A stretch of 64,000 nucleotides of DNA from NCBI RefSeq assembly GCF_003012345.1, contig NZ_PVRV01000019.1:620001-684000 (forward strand), read 5' to 3'. How positions within the stretch are numbered: the first letter of the stretch is position 1; every line of letters begins with the position of its first letter. Below the pieces are notes generated by a model that saw only the letters and a program-made list of their open reading frames with translations, was not told where the DNA came from and did not search any database. The stretch comes from Phytohalomonas tamaricis. GTDB taxonomy: Bacteria > Pseudomonadota > Gammaproteobacteria > Pseudomonadales > Halomonadaceae. The position numbers and the translations under genes were made by a program. This document shows positions 49,092-58,466 of this stretch, one piece after another.

Positions 49092-49943
49092 GTGAGTCGT
49101 GCCCTGTTTGATGATTTGAGAGAACGGCTAGCGAATTTCCGTCGTTCAGAACAAAAAGTGGCACGCTTCGTGCTGCGCCATCCCGATGATGTCATTCATA
49201 TGCGCATCGTCGATCTGGCGGCCAAGGCAGGCGTCAGCGAACCGACGGTGATTCGCTTCTGCCGCGCACTGGGCTGCGAGGGGTTTCAGGATTTCAAGCT
49301 GCGTCTGGCACAGATGCTGGCTACCGGCGCGCAGTTTGCGCAGTTCTCGATGGAGGAGAGCGATAGCGTGGCGCAGTTTTCATCGAGCATCTTCGATTCG
49401 ACCGTCGGCACGCTGTTATCGGTACGCGACCGTCTCGATGCGGTCGCGGTCGGCAAAGCGATCACCGCGCTGGCCGATGCCAATCGTGTTGAGTTTTATG
49501 GCTTTGGCGCCTCGGGGGCGGTCGCTGTCGATGCGCAGCACAAATTCTTCCGCTTGCAGATTTCAACTGCCGCTTATAGCGATCCGCACATGCAGCATAT
49601 GTCGGCGGCCACGCTCGATGAGGGTGATGTTGTCGTGGCAATCTCGCAGACCGGGCGTACCACGGCGCTGTTGTCGAGCGTCAAGCTCGCCCAGGAGGCC
49701 GGGGCTACAGTAATTGGATTATGTCCTCGTGACACGCCGCTGGCGCAGGAAGCCACTCTGCCTATCCTGATCGATGTGTTTGAAGATACCGAAGTCTACA
49801 CCCCGATGAGTTCACGCATTGCCCATCTGGTGGTGATCGACATTCTCGCCGTGGGCGTAGCCAAGACACGTGGGCCACGCCTGGTCGAACAGTTGCAGGC
49901 AGTAAAGCGCAGCCTGTCACCGCTGCGTACCCAGGACCGCTAG
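49092..49943 (+). CDS. hexR: HexR, RpiR-family regulator of central carbon metabolism
   Basis: 283 residues from a GTG at 49092 (AAGGAAG upstream). N-terminal helix-turn-helix of the RpiR type (about 1-77, VDLAAKAGVSEPTVIRFCRA) and a C-terminal SIS sugar-phosphate domain (about 120-260, YGFGASGAVAVDAQHKFF, ISQTGRTT). HexR represses Entner-Doudoroff and related genes and is released by KDPG in Pseudomonas. Its usual partners zwf and pgl are not next to it here. The identity as HexR is by likeness to Pseudomonas. Confidence 0.88.
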   Translation: MSRALFDDLRERLANFRRSEQKVARFVLRHPDDVIHMRIVDLAAKAGVSEPTVIRFCRALGCEGFQDFKLRLAQMLATGAQFAQFSMEESDSVAQFSSSIFDSTVGTLLSVRDRLDAVAVGKAITALADANRVEFYGFGASGAVAVDAQHKFFRLQISTAAYSDPHMQHMSAATLDEGDVVVAISQTGRTTALLSSVKLAQEAGATVIGLCPRDTPLAQEATLPILIDVFEDTEVYTPMSSRIAHLVVIDILAVGVAKTRGPRLVEQLQAVKRSLSPLRTQDR

Positions 49944-50036
49944 CCAGGCAGGCATACTGGCAGACACTCAAGGGCACGGGCAGGGCATATGTGGTAAGCT
50001 AATGGGCCTATTTCCCGACCTCGTGTGACCCTTTCC

Positions 50037-52244
50037 ATGGACGCTTCGCCTCTTCTCGAATCGCTCAATGCGGCGCAGCGCGACGCTGTCGGCGCCCCGC
50101 AGGGCAATCTGCTGGTCCTGGCTGGCGCCGGTTCTGGCAAGACGCGCGTGCTCGTGCATCGTATCGCCTGGCTCTTGCAGGTCGAGGGCCTTTCGCCGTA
50201 CTCGATTCTCTCTGTGACCTTTACCAACAAGGCCGCGCGCGAGATGCGCACGCGTCTTGAAGCGCTGCTCGACGTTTCGCTGCGCGGCATGTGGGTAGGC
50301 ACCTTTCACTCCATCTCACATCGTCTGCTGCGCACCCACTGGCAGGATGCACGTCTGCCCGAGCATTTTCAGATCATCGACAGTGACGATCAGCTACGCT
50401 TGGTCAAGCGCCTGCTCAAGGATTACAACGTCGATGATGAGCGTTACCCGCCCAAGCAAGTGCAATATTTCATCGGTAGCTGCAAGGAAGAAGGCCTGAG
50501 GGCGCATCAGGTCGACGCGCACGGCGATGCTTACATGATGAAGATGGTCGAGCTTTACGATCTTTATCAGCTGGCCTGCGAGCGTGGCGGGCTGGTCGAC
50601 TTCGGTGAGCTGTTGCTGCGCAGTCTTGAGTTATTGCGCGACAACCCGCGTCTTTTACAGCATTACCGCGAGCGTTTCGGCCATATCCTGGTCGATGAGT
50701 TTCAGGATACCAATACGCTGCAGTATGCCTGGCTCAAGTTGCTCGCCGGCGAGCGTCAATGTCTGACCGTGGTCGGTGATGATGACCAGTCGATCTATGG
50801 CTGGCGCGGGGCGCGGGTCGAGAATCTGCAGCGCTTTCGCGACGAATTTCAGGAAACTCAGGTCGTCCGACTTGAGCGTAACTACCGCTCGACCAGCGTG
50901 ATTCTCGACGCTGCCAACGCCTTGATCAGCCACAATGCCGGGCGGATGGGCAAAGAATTGTGGACCGATGACGATGCTGGCGAAAAAATTTCCGTTTACG
51001 CCGGTTTCAACGATCTCGACGAAGCGCGATTCATTGTCGATACGCTGCAAAAGCATGTGCGCGAGAGTGGCAAGGCGCGCCGCGATATCGCCGTTCTCTA
51101 CCGTTCCAATGCGCAATCGCGGGTAATCGAGGAGGCGATGATTCGCGCCGGCGTGCCCTATCGCATCTACGGTGGGCACCGCTTCTACGAGCGCCTCGAG
51201 ATCAAGAATGCCCTGGCCTATCTGCGCCTGTTGGTCAACCGCGAAGACGATGCCTCGCTTGAACGAGTAATCAATATTCCAACGCGCGGTATCGGCACGC
51301 GTACCGTCGAAATACTCCGTGCCCGCGCTCGCGACGAAGGTACTTCGCTGTGGCAGGCGCTGCACGACGCACGCGGCGCAGGCATATTGAAAGGCCGTGC
51401 CGCCAGTGCGTTACAGGCGTTTGCCGATATGATCGATCAGCTCGATAACGACACGGAAGGATTGATGCTGCATGAGATTATCGATCATGTGATCAAGGCG
51501 ACCGGGTTGATCGAACACCATCAGGCCGAAAAAGGTGAGAAGGGTCAGGCCCGGGTTGAGAACCTTGAGGAACTGGTCAGTGCCGCGCGCGCTTATGTCC
51601 AGGCCGACCCGTTCACGCCGATCAACGAGGAGAGCGTAAGCGGTAATGCGCTCGGTGATTTCCTCGCCGAAGCATCGCTCGATGCCGGTGATCATGAGGC
51701 TGATGAGTTCGAGGACAGCGTGCAGATGATGACACTGCATTCGGCCAAGGGCCTTGAATTTCCGATTGTGTTCATTGCTGGTGTAGAAGAAGGGCTTTTC
51801 CCGCACCGTATGTCGCTCGAGGAGCCAGGACGCCTCGAGGAAGAGCGGCGGCTATGCTACGTGGGAATCACCCGTGCGATGGAGCATCTCTATCTGACCC
51901 ATGCCGAGACACGCCGTCTGCATGGCAAGGAGACCTACCAGCGCCCGTCGCGCTTCCTGCGTGAGTTGCCGCCTGAGCTGCTTGAAGAGGTGCGTCTGCG
52001 CGGCCAGATTTCTCGCCCGGTGTCGCACAGTGCCCCGGTCAGCGGGTTGTCACAGCAGTCTCAAGTTTCCGGTGAGGGGCTACCGACCCTAGCGCTTGGT
52101 CAGCGTGTCCGTCATCCCGTATTTGGTGAGGGCGTGATCCTCAATGCCGAAGGAGAGGGGCAGCGCGCACGCGTTCATATCAGCTTCGAGGATAGCGGTG
52201 ATAAATGGCTGGTCCTGGGATTTGCCAAGCTCGAACCGTTATAG
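50037..52244 (+). CDS. uvrD: DNA helicase II (UvrD)
   Basis: 735 residues from the ATG at 50037 (MDASPLLESLNAAQRDAVGA, as E. coli MDVSYLLDSLNDKQR); a GTG four codons earlier is also open. Superfamily 1 helicase for mismatch and nucleotide-excision repair. Motifs: AGAGSGKTRVL (I), FTNKAAREM (Ia), VDEFQDTN (II), GDDDQSIYGWRGA (III), and later LHSAKGLEF (V) and YVGITRAMEHLYL (VI). The C-terminal tail ending in LGFAKLEPL identifies UvrD and not Rep or PcrA. Confidence 0.97.
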   Translation: MDASPLLESLNAAQRDAVGAPQGNLLVLAGAGSGKTRVLVHRIAWLLQVEGLSPYSILSVTFTNKAAREMRTRLEALLDVSLRGMWVGTFHSISHRLLRTHWQDARLPEHFQIIDSDDQLRLVKRLLKDYNVDDERYPPKQVQYFIGSCKEEGLRAHQVDAHGDAYMMKMVELYDLYQLACERGGLVDFGELLLRSLELLRDNPRLLQHYRERFGHILVDEFQDTNTLQYAWLKLLAGERQCLTVVGDDDQSIYGWRGARVENLQRFRDEFQETQVVRLERNYRSTSVILDAANALISHNAGRMGKELWTDDDAGEKISVYAGFNDLDEARFIVDTLQKHVRESGKARRDIAVLYRSNAQSRVIEEAMIRAGVPYRIYGGHRFYERLEIKNALAYLRLLVNREDDASLERVINIPTRGIGTRTVEILRARARDEGTSLWQALHDARGAGILKGRAASALQAFADMIDQLDNDTEGLMLHEIIDHVIKATGLIEHHQAEKGEKGQARVENLEELVSAARAYVQADPFTPINEESVSGNALGDFLAEASLDAGDHEADEFEDSVQMMTLHSAKGLEFPIVFIAGVEEGLFPHRMSLEEPGRLEEERRLCYVGITRAMEHLYLTHAETRRLHGKETYQRPSRFLRELPPELLEEVRLRGQISRPVSHSAPVSGLSQQSQVSGEGLPTLALGQRVRHPVFGEGVILNAEGEGQRARVHISFEDSGDKWLVLGFAKLEPL

Positions 52245-52327
52245 ACCATACTTTAACGCGCCGGTATGCATGACGCGTCGCGGTCCGTTTGTTGCTTGAT
52301 AACTTCATGGACAGGCCGTGACGCGTT

Positions 52328-52345
52328 GTGTCATCGATTCGTCAT
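52328..52345 (+). promoter_or_regulatory. Candidate Pho box upstream of phoU
   Basis: GTGTCATCGATTCGTCAT: two half-sites, TGTCAT and CGTCAT, 11 bases apart as in PhoB boxes. TATGAT at 52367-52372 could be the -10. It lies about 95 bases before phoU. Confidence 0.5.
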
Positions 52346-52438
52346 CTTGGTGACGTAATCTGCGCGTATGATGACCGATTCGCCTGATCTGCGAAGCGGG
52401 ATGACACGTTGTGGGGCAAATGCCTCAGGGGGACTCTC

Positions 52439-53164
52439 ATGGATATCACCAACGACCGGCACAGCCAGCACATTTCTCGTCAGTTCAATCAGGAGCTGGA
52501 TGCGCTGAAAACGCATTTGCTTGCCATGGGAGGTTTGGTCGAAAAGCAGGTTCAAGATGCCATCACATCGCTGCTCGAAGGCGACAGCCATACCGCTGAG
52601 CAGGTGCGTGACAATGACCGGGCGGTCAACGACATGCAGCTCAAGATAGATGATGAATGCACGCATATTCTCGCTCGGCGTCAACCTGCAGCGTCCGATC
52701 TACGGTTGGTGCTGGCAGTCATCAGGGCAACCTCGGATCTTGAGCGGATTGGTGATGAAGCCAACAAGATCGCTCGCAATGCCTTGCTGCTGCTCGAAGA
52801 AGGCCACAATATGCATGGCTTCGTCGAGGTGCGTCATATCAGCCAGCAGGTACGTGACATGCTGCGCAACGCATTAACGGCCTTTGCCCGTTTTGACACG
52901 CGTCTGGCGGTAGCGGTACTGCATCAGGATGAATCAGTGGACAGCGAGTATCGCAGCGCCATGCGCTCGCTGGTGACCTTCATGATGGAAGACCCGCGTT
53001 CGATCAGTGCGACGCTCAATATCATGTGGGTGCTGCGCGCCCTCGAGCGGATCGGTGATCATGCCGATAACCTGGCGGAATCCGTGGTTTATCTTGTCAA
53101 GGGGCTGGATATCAGGCACGTTGATGCCAAAGGGCTTGAGGAAAAGGATCTTGACAAGATTTAG
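52439..53164 (+). CDS. phoU: Phosphate-signalling protein PhoU
   Basis: 241 residues from the ATG at 52439, with GGGGG upstream; the frame opens 30 bases earlier. Two PhoU repeats of helix bundles (about 20-105 and 125-215), each with the E/D-rich motif (ATSDLERIGDEANKIARNAL and RALERIGDHADNLAESVVYL). PhoU passes the PstSCAB transport state to PhoR and keeps PhoB off in plentiful phosphate. Here phoU stands apart from any pst gene and has its own Pho box candidate and terminator. The phoB-phoR pair is 2 kb downstream on the other strand. Confidence 0.96.
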   Translation: MDITNDRHSQHISRQFNQELDALKTHLLAMGGLVEKQVQDAITSLLEGDSHTAEQVRDNDRAVNDMQLKIDDECTHILARRQPAASDLRLVLAVIRATSDLERIGDEANKIARNALLLLEEGHNMHGFVEVRHISQQVRDMLRNALTAFARFDTRLAVAVLHQDESVDSEYRSAMRSLVTFMMEDPRSISATLNIMWVLRALERIGDHADNLAESVVYLVKGLDIRHVDAKGLEEKDLDKI

Positions 53165-53199
53165 CACTTTTCTTTGAGCGGTAAGCATACAAAGTGAAC

Positions 53200-53226
53200 A
53201 GAGGCCCAACAGGGCCTCTTTTTTTA
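53200..53226 (+). terminator. Rho-independent terminator after phoU
   Basis: AGAGGCCC and GGGCCTCT form an 8-bp stem with AACA as loop, followed by a run of Ts. It ends phoU before cysZ. Confidence 0.92.
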
Positions 53227-53304
53227 TACTTACGCTTTTGGCGTCAGTGACTTGCCAAAACGTTATGTTAGCCTTGGTGGCATTATGTGAAGAGGAAGTG
53301 AACG

Positions 53305-54033
53305 ATGATCGAGGCGGTGGATGCCCTCAGCCGTGGAACACGGATGGTATTGAGTGCCGGGTTTCGGCGCTATGTGTTTGTTCCTCTAGCGATTAATCTG
53401 GCACTTTATGTGGCCACGATCATGCTGCTTGTCTCACGCTTTGACGGCTGGATGGCGTACTGGATGAGCCAGGTTCCAGGCTGGCTTACTTGGCTTGAAT
53501 GGTTGATCTGGCCGATGCTGGTCGTCAGCCTGATTCTGTTTGTGTTCTTCACCTTTACGCTGGTGGCCAATCTGATCGCCTCGCCCTTTTATGGTTTTCT
53601 GGCCGAGAAAATTGAGCGTGGACTGAGTGACGCCGAGTGGTCGGATGAGCGCAGCCTGTGGCGTCAGGGCATCGATAGTCTCAAGCGTGAAGTGCAGAAG
53701 CTGGCCTATTTTCTGCCACGTATAGCGTTTTTGTTATTGCTGGGTTTTGTACCGGCGGTTAACGTTTTTGCACCGCTACTCTGGGCGTTGTTCTCAGCCT
53801 GGAGCATGGCGATCCAGTATCTCGACTATCCGATGGACAACCATCAGGTCAGCTTTGCCGAGATGCGCCGCCGTCTTGGCCAGCGTTGGTGGCCTACGTT
53901 GACGTTCGGCGGGGTAATCATGGCGACGATCTGGATTCCGATCGTCAACTTGCTGATCATGCCAGGTGCCGTGGCGGCAGCGGTAATGATGTGGCAACGC
54001 CATTATCACAGCTTGCCCGCACCCAAGTCATAA
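53305..54033 (+). CDS. cysZ: Sulfate transporter CysZ
   Basis: 242 residues (E. coli 253). Integral membrane protein with four or more hydrophobic segments (about 22-42, 65-90, 130-165, 195-225). Family features: an N-terminal amphipathic region with LSRGTRMVLSAGFRRYVFVP, then NLIASPFYGFLAEKIE. CysZ imports sulfate for cysteine synthesis. Start ATG with GAGGAAG upstream. No other cys gene is near it. Confidence 0.9.
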   Translation: MIEAVDALSRGTRMVLSAGFRRYVFVPLAINLALYVATIMLLVSRFDGWMAYWMSQVPGWLTWLEWLIWPMLVVSLILFVFFTFTLVANLIASPFYGFLAEKIERGLSDAEWSDERSLWRQGIDSLKREVQKLAYFLPRIAFLLLLGFVPAVNVFAPLLWALFSAWSMAIQYLDYPMDNHQVSFAEMRRRLGQRWWPTLTFGGVIMATIWIPIVNLLIMPGAVAAAVMMWQRHYHSLPAPKS

Positions 54034-54148
54034 CCTGTCCGTCAGCCCAATAAATTGCCTTACCCTTAAAAAGCCTGCTATTTCTTCAAATGGCAGGCGT
54101 TTCCGTTCTCTATACTGCTTCGCTTCGCCCATCTGATGTTAAGCCACC

Positions 54149-55135
54149 ATGTTCAAACCTTTTGCCATCGTTCTTGCCGTCTCCATCGTGTTGGCTGGCT
54201 GCGCTACGCATACCTCCGCGCCTGTGACTTATGCGGCTTCTGAAAATGCTATAGCCGCCGTTCATCTGCCGGAGGACTTTGACACGCCGGTGCTTCAGGA
54301 TGCTGAGCCGCCGTTCATCTACACGCCGGCCAAGGGCAGTGCTCTTGAGCAGCGTGCTGGCTATGCTATCGACCATAGCGTGGCGGCACAGGCAAAAAAC
54401 AATCGCATCCGCCATCTGGTGCTGCATTATACCGGCGGTGACGATGCCGCGGCCTTCAAGGCACTGACGGGGCGCACGGTGAGTGCGCACTATCTCGTGC
54501 TAGACCGACCCGGTGAGTATCAAGGGCGTCCAGTGGTGCTGCAAATGGTCGATGAAAACAAGCGCGCCTGGCATGCCGGTACGAGCCACTGGAAGGATCG
54601 CAGCAACTTGAACGATACATCAATCGGTATCGAGATCGTCAATCATGGCTTTAATACGGGGCCGGAAGGACGGGTATGGGATCCCTTTTCCGAAGCGCAG
54701 ATCGCGCTGGTGATTGCCTTGAGCAAGGATATTGTCAGGCGCTACGGTATTACGCCGACGAACGTAGTGGGTCACGCCGATATCACACCGGGGCGTAAGC
54801 TCGATCCTGGCCCTTTCTTTCCCTGGCAGCGCCTGGCCGATGCGGGTATCGGTGCTTGGCCGGAGCGTGCCACGGTGGCGAAATATCTGGCACGTTTTCA
54901 GACGCGTCCGCCGACGCTCATGCAACTGCAGCAGGGTCTGGCAAACTACGGTTACGGTCTGACGCCGAGCGGCATGATGGACGATGAGACACGCAAGGTA
55001 CTCAAGTCGTTTCAGATGCACTTCCGCCCGACCGAATATTCAGGAACGGTGGATGACGAGACGGCGGCCATCCTGTTCGCACTGCTTGAGAAATATCAGG
55101 GCAGTGGTCAGGTGCGCGATATTCTTAACCCATGA
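54149..55135 (+). CDS. amiD: N-acetylmuramoyl-L-alanine amidase, AmiD-type lipoprotein
   Basis: 328 residues. Signal ends in the lipobox L-A-G-C (Cys18), so the protein is lipid-anchored. Then an Amidase_2 domain (about 85-230): HLVLHYTGG (zinc His), AWHAGTSHW, and VVGHADITPGRKLDPG with the second His and Asp ligands. A C-terminal PG_binding_1 domain (about 265-320, LANYGYGLTPSGMMDDETRK). It cleaves the amide link between MurNAc and L-Ala in peptidoglycan or its fragments. It converges with phoR. Confidence 0.9.
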   Translation: MFKPFAIVLAVSIVLAGCATHTSAPVTYAASENAIAAVHLPEDFDTPVLQDAEPPFIYTPAKGSALEQRAGYAIDHSVAAQAKNNRIRHLVLHYTGGDDAAAFKALTGRTVSAHYLVLDRPGEYQGRPVVLQMVDENKRAWHAGTSHWKDRSNLNDTSIGIEIVNHGFNTGPEGRVWDPFSEAQIALVIALSKDIVRRYGITPTNVVGHADITPGRKLDPGPFFPWQRLADAGIGAWPERATVAKYLARFQTRPPTLMQLQQGLANYGYGLTPSGMMDDETRKVLKSFQMHFRPTEYSGTVDDETAAILFALLEKYQGSGQVRDILNP

Positions 55136-55172
55136 ACTAACTTATCCACACCCGGTTTAGGGCGCGCGTAGA

Positions 55173-56477
55173 TCAGCTTGCAGTCTTGAGACGTGATTCG
55201 GGAAAGACACAGCGAAACAGTGTGCCCTCGCCAATTTCGCTTTCAATTTCAAGCTTGGCATCATGGCGCAGCAGGACATGCTTGACGATCGCCAGCCCAA
55301 GCCCGGTACCGCCGCTGGCGGCAGAACGGCCTTTGTCGATACGATAAAACCGTTCGGTCAGCCGTGACAGATGTACTTCAGGGATCCCTTCGCCGTTATC
55401 GATTACCTCAAGGGCAGCCCCCTTATGATAGGGGCGATAGCATAGCGTGATCGTGCTGCCGGCCGGGGTGTAGCGCACGGCGTTGAAAACCAGATTAGAG
55501 AGCGCGCTTCTGATTTCCTGCTCGTCGCCGAACAGGGCGCGTGATTCTTCTATTACCAATTCAAGGGTATGACTGCCGTTGGCCAGCGATTCGCCATCGG
55601 CGCGCACCTGCGCGCACAGCGCGGCGATATCGATCGGGCGGTCTTCACTTTGACGTTCACTGGTTTCGAGCCGTGACAGGGTCAGTAGATCCTCGACCAG
55701 ATTGCGCATCCTCGTCGATTGCTCCTGCATCTGGCCCAGGCCGCGCATCATGCGCGATGGCAACGCGTCGGGGCATTCCTGCGCCTGATCGAGATAGGTT
55801 TCAAGGTAACCGGCGATGACAGTCAACGGTGTGCGCAACTCATGGGAGACATTGGCGACAAAATCACGGCGGGTCTGCTCAAGGCGCACTAGACGGGTCA
55901 CGTCGCGAATGATCAGCAGGCACTCATCGTCACCGAACACGGTGATCTGGAACTCCAGCATTCGGCCGTCGAGAATCGGTGACGGCAGCGTCAGCGGCTC
56001 ACGGTATTCACGGCTGGTGTAGTACCTGATGAAACGTGGGTCACGCATGAGGTTAGTCAGATGCTGGCCACGATCCTTGCCGGCATCGAGCCCCAGCATG
56101 CGCTCAGCGGCATCATTCCACCAGTCGAGCGCGCCGTGGCGGTCAAGCATCACGACACCGTCGCGCAGCGCCTCGGAAGACTCCTGAACGCGATTGAGGA
56201 CGCTACGCAGTCGCCCTTGCATGTGGCGCTGGGTTTTCTGATAGCGGTAGAGACGGTCGAATAGATCACCCCATACGCCTTCACCGACCGGCGGCGCCTG
56301 GTCGGCGGGGGCACTTAGCCAGGTATAAAGCTTCTTCAGATGGCGCAGCGTGAAGGCCATATGCACAGCAAGACCAAGCGCTACGCCCCAGCCGGGCTGG
56401 CCGAGCAGAGCGCCAAGTACGCCGAAGCCGATCACCAGATAAGAGAGTCGCCACAGTTCATTGGTCCAGTAATGCAC
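55173..56477 (-). CDS. phoR: Phosphate-regulon sensor histidine kinase PhoR
   Basis: 434 residues from a GTG at 56477, 28 bases after phoB; E. coli PhoR is 431. An open frame extends further upstream into phoB, but its residues do not match the family. Two N-terminal membrane helices (about 10-45), a PAS domain (about 105-200, DGVVMLDRHGALDWWNDAA), HisKA with the phosphorylated His in NVSHELRTPL, and HATPase with NLVFNAVRYTP, DNGEGIP and GTGLGLAIV. It phosphorylates PhoB when phosphate is low. Its stop is 37 bases from the amiD stop (converging). Confidence 0.93.
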   Translation of the reverse strand: MHYWTNELWRLSYLVIGFGVLGALLGQPGWGVALGLAVHMAFTLRHLKKLYTWLSAPADQAPPVGEGVWGDLFDRLYRYQKTQRHMQGRLRSVLNRVQESSEALRDGVVMLDRHGALDWWNDAAERMLGLDAGKDRGQHLTNLMRDPRFIRYYTSREYREPLTLPSPILDGRMLEFQITVFGDDECLLIIRDVTRLVRLEQTRRDFVANVSHELRTPLTVIAGYLETYLDQAQECPDALPSRMMRGLGQMQEQSTRMRNLVEDLLTLSRLETSERQSEDRPIDIAALCAQVRADGESLANGSHTLELVIEESRALFGDEQEIRSALSNLVFNAVRYTPAGSTITLCYRPYHKGAALEVIDNGEGIPEVHLSRLTERFYRIDKGRSAASGGTGLGLAIVKHVLLRHDAKLEIESEIGEGTLFRCVFPESRLKTAS

Positions 56478-56505
56478 GCGCCCGTTTCCCGTAAGCGTTG
56501 TCGAA

Positions 56506-57192
56506 TCAGGCTCGGATGGAGAAGCGATATCCGGTGCCGCGTACCGTCTGGACCAGGTGCTGGTGATCGTCGCCCAGTGCCTTGCGTAGCCGGCGAATAT
56601 GGACGTCCACGGTACGTTCTTCAACATAGACGTTTCCTCCCCAGACCTGATCGAGTAGTTGAGTACGCGTGTAGGCACGCTCCTGGTGAGTCATGAAAAA
56701 CTGCAGCAGGCGGTACTCTGTCGGCCCGATATCGAGTGCCTGCCCGTGAGCGGTCACTCGGTGGCTGGCAGGATCGAGCGCCAGTCCCATAACCTCGACC
56801 GTTTCCTCGATGCCCTTGGGCGTGGTACGGCGCAGTACGGCCTTGAGGCGGGCAACCAGCTCACGCGGTGAAAACGGTTTGGTGATGTAATCGTCGGCAC
56901 CGCTTTCGAGACCCTGAATCTTGTTATCTTCTTCGCCCTTGGCGGTGAGCAGGATAATCGGAATCTCGCGTGTCGTTTCTTCGCGCTTTAAGCGGTGGGC
57001 AAGCTCAATCCCACTGGTACCGGGCAACATCCAGTCGAGCAGGATCATATCGGGCTTTTCGTCAACGATAAGGGCATGCCCCTGTTGAGCATTGCCCGCT
57101 TCGAGCACGTTAAAATCAGCCATTTCCAGCGCGATAGCGATCATTTCGCGAATGGCGGGCTCGTCGTCGATGATCAGTACAGTCTTGGACAT
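56506..57192 (-). CDS. phoB: Phosphate-regulon response regulator PhoB
   Basis: 228 residues from the ATG at 57192 (AAGGG upstream); 12 extra residues are open but foreign. N-terminal receiver domain (1-120) with the Asp pocket DDEPA, phospho-Asp in MILLDWMLPG and Lys in DDYITKPF. C-terminal winged helix (about 130-228) ends EERTVDVHIRRLRKALGD and VRGTGYRFS. A Pho box candidate lies just upstream, so autoregulation is likely. phoR follows by 28 bases. Confidence 0.97.
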   Translation of the reverse strand: MSKTVLIIDDEPAIREMIAIALEMADFNVLEAGNAQQGHALIVDEKPDMILLDWMLPGTSGIELAHRLKREETTREIPIILLTAKGEEDNKIQGLESGADDYITKPFSPRELVARLKAVLRRTTPKGIEETVEVMGLALDPASHRVTAHGQALDIGPTEYRLLQFFMTHQERAYTRTQLLDQVWGGNVYVEERTVDVHIRRLRKALGDDHQHLVQTVRGTGYRFSIRA

Positions 57193-57274
57193 TTGCGCAT
57201 ATCCCTTGGGCAAACCGGTTGTCTGCACACAGCAGGCGGCGATGACAGGACAGTGACGATTTAAACGCAGCTTT

Positions 57275-57292
57275 ATGACAGTCCGATGACAA
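57275..57292 (-). promoter_or_regulatory. Pho box upstream of phoB
   Basis: On the minus strand TTGTCATCGGACTGTCAT: two TGTCAT half-sites exactly 11 bases apart, the PhoB-box spacing. Further half-sites (TGTCAT and CACTGTC) lie at 57242-57257 in the phoB leader. The box lies about 83 bases before the phoB ATG and just past the ubiA stop. Confidence 0.72.
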
Positions 57293-57301
57293 AGCTTGCG
57301 C

Positions 57302-58186
57302 TCAAACTGGCCAGGTAGTCAGGGCGATACCGCCAAAGAGCACGATGCCTACCCAGTGATTGTTGAGAAAAGCCTTGAAGCAACCTTCACGCGAGCGCGA
57401 AGCAGTGATGTACTGCTGATAACCAAAGATAATGGCGATCACTACCAGTGCCGCCCAGTAGAAGCCGCCGAGACTCGCCATTATGCCGGTAATGGCAAGC
57501 AGCACCACCACCAGGGCCTGTAATAGACCAATGATCAATAGATCGTGGCGGCCGAACAGCACGGCAGTCGACTTGATGCCGATCTTGAGATCATCGTCGC
57601 GGTCGACCATCGCATATTGGGTATCATAGACCAGCGTCCAGATGATATTGGCAAAGAACAGCCACCACGCCTCGGCCGGTACGTGGGCAAGCTCGGCACC
57701 GAAGGCCATCGGGATTCCCCAACCGAAGGCGGCACCAAGCACCACTTGAGGGAAATGGGTATAGCGCTTCATGAACGGATAGAGCGCTGCCAGCACCGCG
57801 CCGCCCAGTGACAATACAATGGTGAAACCGTTGGTGAAGCAGACCAGTACAAAAGCCAGTACCAGCAATATGGCGAACAGTATCAGCGCTTCACGTCCAC
57901 TGATGCGCTTGGTTGCCAACGGGCGTTCGCGAGTACGTTTGACATGGGCGTCGAAATTGCGATCGGCATAGTCGTTGATCACACAGCCCGCAGCGCGCAT
58001 GACGTAAACGCCGGCGATAAAAATGATCAGGTTGCTGCGTGAAGGTAGCCCATCGGCCGCCAGCCACAGCGCCGCCAGCGTTGGCCACATTAAAAGCCAG
58101 GTCCCGATCGGTCGGTCGAGGCGCATCAGGCGTAGGAAATCGAAAATGCGTTCGAAGGGCGATGCGAGTGGCGACGAAGACGGCAT
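57302..58186 (-). CDS. ubiA: 4-hydroxybenzoate octaprenyltransferase (UbiA)
   Basis: 294 residues, about nine membrane helices. It attaches the prenyl chain to 4-hydroxybenzoate in ubiquinone synthesis. Both Asp-rich diphosphate motifs are intact: NDYADRNFDAHVKRTRERPL (about 73-92) and DTQYAMVDRDDD (about 195-206). ubiC, which often precedes it, is not present. It reads toward phoB and ends ten bases from the Pho box; the phoB promoter must lie in the short gap. Confidence 0.95.
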   Translation of the reverse strand: MPSSSPLASPFERIFDFLRLMRLDRPIGTWLLMWPTLAALWLAADGLPSRSNLIIFIAGVYVMRAAGCVINDYADRNFDAHVKRTRERPLATKRISGREALILFAILLVLAFVLVCFTNGFTIVLSLGGAVLAALYPFMKRYTHFPQVVLGAAFGWGIPMAFGAELAHVPAEAWWLFFANIIWTLVYDTQYAMVDRDDDLKIGIKSTAVLFGRHDLLIIGLLQALVVVLLAITGIMASLGGFYWAALVVIAIIFGYQQYITASRSREGCFKAFLNNHWVGIVLFGGIALTTWPV

Positions 58187-58466
58187 GAAGCCTCCAGACT
58201 GGAAAAAGACCGATTCAGACGACAGCAGTCTAACCGAAACGTCCGGTTTGTGATGAGGGTAATCAGGACGGAATCCAGAAAGCTAGCGCATAACCAGAAA
58301 ATGCTAGGCATTGACCTTATCATGTCAGGGCCAGGCGGCATGGCAGGTAAACAGTCACCTATGGAGGCCTTGTATGCGGTTGATAAAGTGGCTATCTATC
58401 GCTATCGCCCAGGGAAATTAAGTAGGACAGCAGTGTCTTCATCGACTCAAGGAGGAGCAATTATCG

